A DNA stretch of 11,740 nucleotides from Jatrophihabitans sp. (lineage in GTDB: Bacteria > Actinomycetota > Actinomycetes > Mycobacteriales > Jatrophihabitantaceae). Below the pieces are notes generated by a model. The model worked only from the letters and a program-made list of their open reading frames with translations, did not search any database and had not been told where the DNA came from. This document shows positions 7,521 to 11,740 of the stretch, in pieces. The position numbers and the translations under genes are program-made. Positions within the stretch are counted from its first letter, which is position 1, and each line of letters opens with the position of its first letter. The stretch is taken from contig JAOPVG010000137.1 in assembly GCA_025966255.1 (NCBI GenBank), forward strand, positions 1 to 11,740, read 5' to 3'.

Positions 7521-7552
7521 GCGAGCCCTGGGAGGACGGTAGCGAGCCCTGG
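7521..7552 (+). repeat. Two GCGAGCCCTGG direct repeats, 21-bp period
   Basis: The 11-mer GCGAGCCCTGG occurs at 7521-7531 and 7542-7552, two helical turns apart. The downstream copy covers the region where the -35 contacts of the proposed acVLRF1 promoter would fall. This looks like a pair of operator half-sites, or a small tandem duplication in the 65-bp gap. No regulator is identified. Confidence 0.45.
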
Positions 7553-7560
7553 TGAGGCCC

Positions 7561-7574
7561 TAGGGTGGGCGCGG
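7561..7574 (+). promoter_or_regulatory. Likely -10 element of a leaderless acVLRF1 transcript
   Basis: TAGGGT (7561-7566) fits the TAnnnT -10 consensus and is followed after 7 nt by the GTG at 7574, the spacing expected for a leaderless mRNA. This favours GTG 7574 over the in-frame GTG at 7565, which lies inside the hexamer. No -35 consensus is visible; direct repeats occupy that position. Confidence 0.5.
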
Positions 7575-8218
7575 TGCAGCCACCGACAGACGCCCGCAGC
7601 GTCACCGTCGCGGCGGCGCGGCTGCGGCGCTGGCTGGACGGGTTCACCGAGCGGCACGGCGCGACCGAGATCATCGCCGCCCCCGACGTGGTGGCCCTGA
7701 CCGGCGCCGACGGCGCCCGGGCCTGGGTCGAGGTGCCGTTCCCACCGCTGGACGTGGGGGACGCGGCCGCCGGAGCTCGCGTCGATCACCTGGTCGATCA
7801 CGTGGAGCGGACCCGTCGCGTCGGCGTGCTGCTGGTGCGACGGGGCGGCCATGCGTCGGGGATCTTCGCCGGCGGCACCCTGGTCGCGTCCAAGGTCGGG
7901 TCCAGCTACGTGCAGGGCACGACCAAGGCCGGCGGCTGGTCGCAGCAGCGCTATGCGCGCCGGCGGGCCAACCAGTCGAGCGCCGCCTTCGCCGCGGCGG
8001 CCGATGAAGCGGTGCGGATCTTCGGCGGGGAGTCCCTGGACGCGCTCGTCACGGGCGGCGACAAGGCGGCCGTCCGCGCGGTGCTGGAGGACGACCGGCT
8101 GGCGCACCTCGCGCCGCTCGTCGCCAAGCCGTGGCTCGCGGTAAAGGACCCGCGGCTGCGGGTACTCGTTGCGACGCCCGAGCAGTTCCTCGCCGTCCGG
8201 ATCTCCCTGGACCCCTGA
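7574..8218 (+). CDS. acVLRF1-family peptidyl-tRNA hydrolase (ribosome rescue)
   Basis: The 214-residue protein resembles the actinobacterial branch of the VLRF1 (Vms1-like release factor) family, related to the catalytic domain of eRF1 and eukaryotic Vms1/ANKZF1. Such proteins are proposed to cut nascent peptides from tRNA on stalled or split ribosomes. The diagnostic stretch is GTTKAGGWSQQRYARRRANQ (about residues 115-134). Its glutamines 124/125 sit in the loop expected to reach the peptidyl-tRNA ester, and the following basic run suits RNA contact. The strand LLVRRGGHASGIFAGGTLVAS (about 86-106) and the end LVATPEQFLAVRISLDP are also family-like. The start is taken from the leaderless spacing; a start at 7565 would add three residues. 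It is a single gene, with a palindromic repeat 16 nt after its stop. Confidence 0.82.
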   Translation: MQPPTDARSVTVAAARLRRWLDGFTERHGATEIIAAPDVVALTGADGARAWVEVPFPPLDVGDAAAGARVDHLVDHVERTRRVGVLLVRRGGHASGIFAGGTLVASKVGSSYVQGTTKAGGWSQQRYARRRANQSSAAFAAAADEAVRIFGGESLDALVTGGDKAAVRAVLEDDRLAHLAPLVAKPWLAVKDPRLRVLVATPEQFLAVRISLDP

Positions 8219-8220
8219 GT

Positions 8221-8235
8221 ACGCGGGTCCCGCGT
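8221..8235. terminator. Short GC hairpin after acVLRF1
   Basis: ACGCGGG-T-CCCGCGT is a perfect inverted repeat beginning 2 nt after the acVLRF1 stop. As RNA it would form a compact stem with a small loop, but no T-run follows. It abuts the 70-bp palindromic element, so the two together may end transcription. Terminator function is inferred. Confidence 0.35.
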
Positions 8236-8304
8236 TGAGTGACGGATTCCCATGATCAGAGACGGACGTACGTCCGTCTCTGATCATGAAAAGTCGTCAC
8301 TCAA
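8235..8304. repeat. 70-bp palindromic element, copy 1
   Basis: The ends TTGAGTGACG (8235-8244) and CGTCACTCAA (8295-8304) are a perfect 10-bp inverted repeat. Inside, 8251-8288 is a perfect 38-bp palindrome centred on GACGGACGTACGTCC. The two parts are separated by 6-nt unmatched segments, GATTCC on the left and AAAAGT on the right. The element recurs at 9191-9260 in the same orientation with one difference (T at 8236, C at 9192). It lies between the convergent acVLRF1 and DUF559 genes, and the DUF559 stop codon (8303-8301) is inside its right end. It could be a MITE-like element, a bidirectional terminator, or both. No clear target-site duplication flanks it. Confidence 0.95.
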
Positions 8305-9095
8305 CGGCGGAAGTGGTGCCGGGCGAGCAGTTGTGGCGCCCGACGCAGCAGCAGACCGTGCACGTCAACCACCGTCTCGTCCAGCCGGGAAAATGCGTCG
8401 GGCGTCGTGTACGTCCGCACCGTCCAGTCGGCGCGTTCGACGACCAGGAGTCGGCGCGCATCCTTGTGCCGGCGCTCCGGCGTCGCGTGCACGATGCCGT
8501 TGTACTCGATGGCGAGCATCGCCTCCTTGTAGTGCAGATCGGGCTCGGCGATCCACTGGCCGTACTCGTCGTAGATCGCTTTGTTGACCGCGGGCTTCGG
8601 CAGGCCGGCGAGGACGAGTCCGGCCCGTATGCGTGACTCAGGTCGCGAGCGCGAGTCGGCGTCGAGCAGCGACACCGCTCGCCGGGCGCGCAGCGAACCG
8701 CGCAGTCGCCGCATGGCGGCCGTCCGCTCGGTCAGCTCGTCGATCGATGCCGCCCGCAGCGCACTGTCACCCGCAGCGATCAGGTCGTGGATGCCGAGCA
8801 CGCCGGCGAGGTCCAGCCACGTGCGTCCCAGCGACGTCACTGGCAGACCCAGGTGCTCGACGACATCGGCCAGTTCGGTGATTCGACGATGGGTGATGAC
8901 GCGTCGGCGTTGCACGACGGTGGTGTACCGGCTACCTCGCTCCGTCGCCGGGCACGTTACCTCGACGGCGTCGAATTGCGGGATCCAGAAGCCCCACAGC
9001 TGGGCGGCGCTGCGGTGGCTGAGGAAGGTGCCGTTCGGCATGCTCGCCAGTTCGGACGCCAGCTCGTCGAAGGTGGGTGCGGTGGCGGTCGTCAT
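8301..9095 (-). CDS. DUF559/Vsr-type endonuclease-fold protein with AbiEi-like N-terminal region
   Basis: The 264-residue protein belongs to a family abundant in Actinobacteria. Its N-terminal half (LSHRSAAQLWGF, about 25-36, then a beta-rich part and SLGRTWLDLAGV near 88-99) resembles AbiEi-type antitoxin/regulator proteins. The C-terminal half has a Vsr/restriction-like fold: PESRIRAGLVLAGLP (152-166), then AEPDLHYKEAMLAIEYNGIVH (184-203), with Glu153, Asp186 and Glu197 as candidate metal or catalytic residues, and a His/Lys/Arg-rich helix after it. Activity and target are unknown for the family. Relatives often have about 40 more N-terminal residues forming a winged helix. I see none in frame upstream of the ATG at 9095, so this copy may be shortened. 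No clear ribosome-binding site precedes the ATG. The gene sits between two copies of the palindromic element, one of which provides its stop codon. Confidence 0.8.
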   Translation of the reverse strand: MTTATAPTFDELASELASMPNGTFLSHRSAAQLWGFWIPQFDAVEVTCPATERGSRYTTVVQRRRVITHRRITELADVVEHLGLPVTSLGRTWLDLAGVLGIHDLIAAGDSALRAASIDELTERTAAMRRLRGSLRARRAVSLLDADSRSRPESRIRAGLVLAGLPKPAVNKAIYDEYGQWIAEPDLHYKEAMLAIEYNGIVHATPERRHKDARRLLVVERADWTVRTYTTPDAFSRLDETVVDVHGLLLRRAPQLLARHHFRR

Positions 9096-9145
9096 CGCAC
9101 GAGGATCGGGCTTCGGACAGTCCGGCGTCGCTCAGCGCACCAGCC

Positions 9146-9172
9146 GGTGGACAACGCGCATGATCGTCCACA
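9146..9172. repeat. Inverted pair of DnaA-box-like 9-mers upstream of the DUF559 gene
   Basis: GGTGGACAA (9146-9154), the complement of TTGTCCACC, and TCGTCCACA (9164-9172) each differ by one base from the actinobacterial DnaA box TTGTCCACA. They face each other as an inverted repeat about 50 bp upstream of the DUF559 start. This could be a DnaA or regulator site, or a hairpin in the mRNA leader. Two single-mismatch matches are weak evidence. Confidence 0.35.
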
Positions 9173-9190
9173 AATTCGCCGCTCCCCTTG

Positions 9191-9260
9191 TCGAGTGACG
9201 GATTCCCATGATCAGAGACGGACGTACGTCCGTCTCTGATCATGAAAAGTCGTCACTCAA
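9191..9260. repeat. 70-bp palindromic element, copy 2
   Basis: This copy is identical to copy 1 over 68 bp (9193-9260), including the central perfect 38-bp palindrome and the asymmetric 6-nt inner segments. Only position 9192 (C instead of T) breaks the terminal inverted repeat. It begins 33 nt downstream of the ugd stop on the minus strand and lies upstream of the DUF559 gene. Both copies therefore follow a minus-strand gene end in the same orientation, as terminators would. The 956-bp offset between copies also makes them possible recombination partners around the DUF559 gene. Confidence 0.95.
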
Positions 9261-9293
9261 CCACGAGAGAGAACCGGGCTGGAACCGAAGGGG

Positions 9294-10616
9294 CTAGGGG
9301 CGGCCGAGGGCGCGGTACTGCCAACCGGCCGCCCGCCAGCGCAGCGGATCGAGCACGTTGCGTCCATCGACGATGTTGCGCTGGGCGACGAGCTTGCCCA
9401 CCACACCGGGGTGCATGTTCTTGAACTCGTCCCACTCGGTCAGCAGGAACACGATGTCCGCCTGGTCGAGCGCATCCTCGAGCGAGGCCACATAGGTCAG
9501 CTCGGGATGGCTGCGGCGCGCGTTCTCGACCGCCTCCGGGTCATAGACGACCACCGTGCCCTCGCGCCGCGCAATCGCCGAGGCGACGTCGAGGGCGGGC
9601 GACTCGCGAACGTCGTCGGAGTTCGGTTTGAACGCCGCGCCCAGGGCCGCCACCCGCGCGCCCCGGTATGACCCGTCGAGCAGATCGAGCCCGATGTCGA
9701 CGGTGCGCGCCCGCCGACGCAGGTTGATGCTGTCGACCTCATGCAGGAACGACACGGCTTGGTCGACGCCGAGCTCGCCGGCCCGCGCGATGAACGCCCG
9801 GATGTCCTTGGGCAGACACCCACCACCGAAGCCCAGGCCGGCGTTCAGAAAGCGCCGGCCGATCCGCGCGTCGTAGCCGATGGCGTCGGCCAGCTTCGTC
9901 ACGTCGGCGCCCGTGGTCTCGCAGACCTCGGCCATTGCGTTGATGAACGAGATCTTGGTCGCCAGGAAGGAGTTGGCCGCCACCTTGACGAGCTCGGCCG
10001 TGGCGAAATCGGTGACGACGACGGGCGTGCCGGCGGCAATCACCGGCTCGAACGTGGCGCGCAGCTGCTGCTCGGCCCATTCGCTGTGGACGCCCATGAC
10101 GAGACGATCGGGACGCAACGTGTCCTGCACGGCGAAGCCCTCGCGCAGGAACTCCGGATTCCAGGCCAGCTCGACGTCGGGGCAGGGCGCCAGGTCGTGC
10201 AGCACCTCCTCCATACGCACCGCGGTACCGGCCGGCACGGTCGACTTACCCACCACCAGCACCTTGCGGGTCAGATGCGGCGCCAGCGAGGCGAACGCCG
10301 CCTCCACATAGGTCATGTCGGCGGCGAGCTCGCCCGCGCGCTGCGGAGTGCCCACACACACGAAGTGCACGTCGGCGAACTCGGCGGCCTCGGCGTAGGA
10401 CGTGGTGAAGCGCAGCCGCCCGCCGTCGATGTGCTTCTTCAGCAATTCCGGCAGCTCGGGCTCGAAGAAGGGCACTTCGCCGGCGATGAGGCGGTCGATC
10501 TTCGCCTTGTCGACGTCCAGGCCGATCACCTCGTAGCCGAGCTCGACCATGCACACCGCGTGCGTGGCGCCGAGGTACCCGGTGCCGATCACTGAGAGTC
10601 GGGGCGGAACGCTCAT
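9294..10616 (-). CDS. ugd: UDP-glucose 6-dehydrogenase
   Basis: The enzyme oxidises UDP-glucose to UDP-glucuronate with two NAD+, supplying precursors for cell-surface polysaccharides. The protein has 440 residues. The N-terminal Rossmann motif is [12 protein letters not shown] (residues 9-20) and the NAD-binding Asp lies in GLDVD. VGTP (88-91) and [14 protein letters not shown] (152-165, with the substrate-binding Glu) follow. [20 protein letters not shown] (207-226) carries the conserved Lys and Asn. FGGGCLPKD (263-271) holds the catalytic Cys267. The C-terminal domain starts near residue 310 with [19 protein letters not shown]. The ATG at 10616 is chosen because AGGAGG (10629-10624, minus strand) lies 7 nt before it and the Rossmann motif starts right after. 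GDP-mannose dehydrogenase is the nearest alternative, but GYLG and the overall pattern favour UDP-glucose. The gene diverges from pgi. Confidence 0.95.
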   Translation of the reverse strand: MSVPPRLSVIGTGYLGATHAVCMVELGYEVIGLDVDKAKIDRLIAGEVPFFEPELPELLKKHIDGGRLRFTTSYAEAAEFADVHFVCVGTPQRAGELAADMTYVEAAFASLAPHLTRKVLVVGKSTVPAGTAVRMEEVLHDLAPCPDVELAWNPEFLREGFAVQDTLRPDRLVMGVHSEWAEQQLRATFEPVIAAGTPVVVTDFATAELVKVAANSFLATKISFINAMAEVCETTGADVTKLADAIGYDARIGRRFLNAGLGFGGGCLPKDIRAFIARAGELGVDQAVSFLHEVDSINLRRRARTVDIGLDLLDGSYRGARVAALGAAFKPNSDDVRESPALDVASAIARREGTVVVYDPEAVENARRSHPELTYVASLEDALDQADIVFLLTEWDEFKNMHPGVVGKLVAQRNIVDGRNVLDPLRWRAAGWQYRALGRP

Positions 10617-10651
10617 GCGGTGTCCTCCTGGACGGTCGAGACCTAGGGCTG

Positions 10652-10677
10652 TCCACTGACGCGTATCCACTGACGCG
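10652..10677 (+). repeat. Two TCCACTGACGCG direct repeats in the ugd/pgi divergent promoter region
   Basis: The 12-mer TCCACTGACGCG occurs at 10652-10663 and 10666-10677 with a 14-bp period. The pair lies between a possible ugd -10 element (TAGGTC, 10645-10640, minus strand) and the proposed pgi-side -10 (TAGGGA, 10695-10700). CTGACG at 10670-10675, inside the second copy, could serve as a -35 with a 19-bp spacer. A shared operator for both sugar genes is plausible, but no regulator is identified. Confidence 0.45.
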
Positions 10678-10694
10678 CCGAAATGCGGGTCTGG

Positions 10695-10707
10695 TAGGGA
10701 TGGGCTA
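10695..10707 (+). promoter_or_regulatory. Possible -10 element for the pgi transcript
   Basis: TAGGGA (10695-10700) resembles TAnnnT except for its last base, although TAGGGAT continues with a T. It is followed after 6 nt by the ATG at 10707, which opens a 9-codon ORF. The spacing matches the leaderless pattern of purK, the hydrolase-ABC gene and acVLRF1, but the hexamer is a weaker match. Confidence 0.35.
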
Positions 10708-10732
10708 TGGCCATCTTCCTCCGGGGCATCGT

Positions 10733-10736
<4 letters not shown>
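10707..10736 (+). CDS. Possible 9-codon leader peptide overlapping the pgi start
   Basis: ATG at 10707 opens the frame MAIFLRGIV, ending at TGA 10734-10736. That TGA overlaps the pgi ATG (10733-10735) in an ATGA, as in translationally coupled genes. The upstream TAGGGA would make it the first codon of a leaderless mRNA, and GGGG at 10723-10726 inside it would serve as the pgi ribosome-binding site. The reading frame is short and could be chance. Nothing in the codons suggests attenuation by a particular amino acid. Confidence 0.3.

Positions 10737-11740
<1,004 letters not shown>

Noticed and set aside
7475..8287. 270-codon minus-strand frame starting inside palindrome copy 1 (MIRDGRTSVSDHGNP)
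   Set aside because: Its first residues are just the palindrome translated, and copy 2 gives nearly the same start in another shadow frame. The rest is antisense to acVLRF1.
8235..9260. CRISPR-like repeat pair
   Set aside because: There are only two copies about 950 bp apart with a gene between them, no spacers, and a fully palindromic repeat of 70 bp. This is not a CRISPR array.
8235..9260. Insertion sequence or composite transposon
   Set aside because: There is no transposase and no convincing target-site duplication (only CG on both sides of copy 1). A MITE-like origin remains open but is not shown.

Overview
The window is chromosomal DNA from a high-GC actinobacterium (Actinomycetota). 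The signs are GC-rich third codon positions, frequent GTG starts, actinobacterial families (an acVLRF1-type peptidyl-tRNA hydrolase, an ABATE/CGNR zinc-finger protein, a DUF559/Vsr-like protein), the gtrA-purK-purE arrangement also known from mycobacteria, and several genes preceded by a TAnnnT hexamer 6-7 nt before the start codon, the usual pattern for leaderless mRNAs in this phylum. I cannot name a genus. There are ten protein-coding genes, one possible 9-codon leader ORF and no RNA gene that I can see. The first and last genes run off the window.

Layout. 1-482 (-): GtrA-family membrane protein, C-terminus outside the window. 566-2276 (+): purK and purE overlap by 8 bp and encode the two-step conversion of AIR to CAIR in purine synthesis. 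2399-5901 (+): a two-gene operon with an ATGA overlap. Its first gene is an unusual 865-aa fusion of a membrane anchor, an S15/CocE-like alpha/beta-hydrolase with its C-terminal beta-sandwich, a second membrane segment and a complete ABC ATPase. Its second gene is a six-helix ABC-2 type permease. 5924-6457 (-) and 6528-7508 (+): a divergent pair of an ABATE/CGNR zinc-finger protein and an EamA/DMT transporter, sharing a 70-bp promoter region. 7574-8218 (+): acVLRF1 ribosome-rescue hydrolase with a likely leaderless promoter. 8235-9260: a cassette-like segment with a DUF559/Vsr-type gene on the minus strand between two direct copies of a 70-bp, almost entirely palindromic element (one mismatch between copies). 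9294-10616 (-): UDP-glucose 6-dehydrogenase. 10733-11740 (+): glucose-6-phosphate isomerase, incomplete at its 3' end. It diverges from ugd across a promoter region with two 12-bp direct repeats, and a possible leader ORF overlaps its start.

Most genes are housekeeping or core metabolism: purines, sugar phosphates and UDP-sugars, and ribosome rescue. Two parts stand out. One is the hydrolase-ABC fusion with its permease, which predicts an extracytoplasmic hydrolase physically tethered to an exporter engine. The other is the palindrome-flanked DUF559 gene, whose stop codon lies inside one of the repeat copies.
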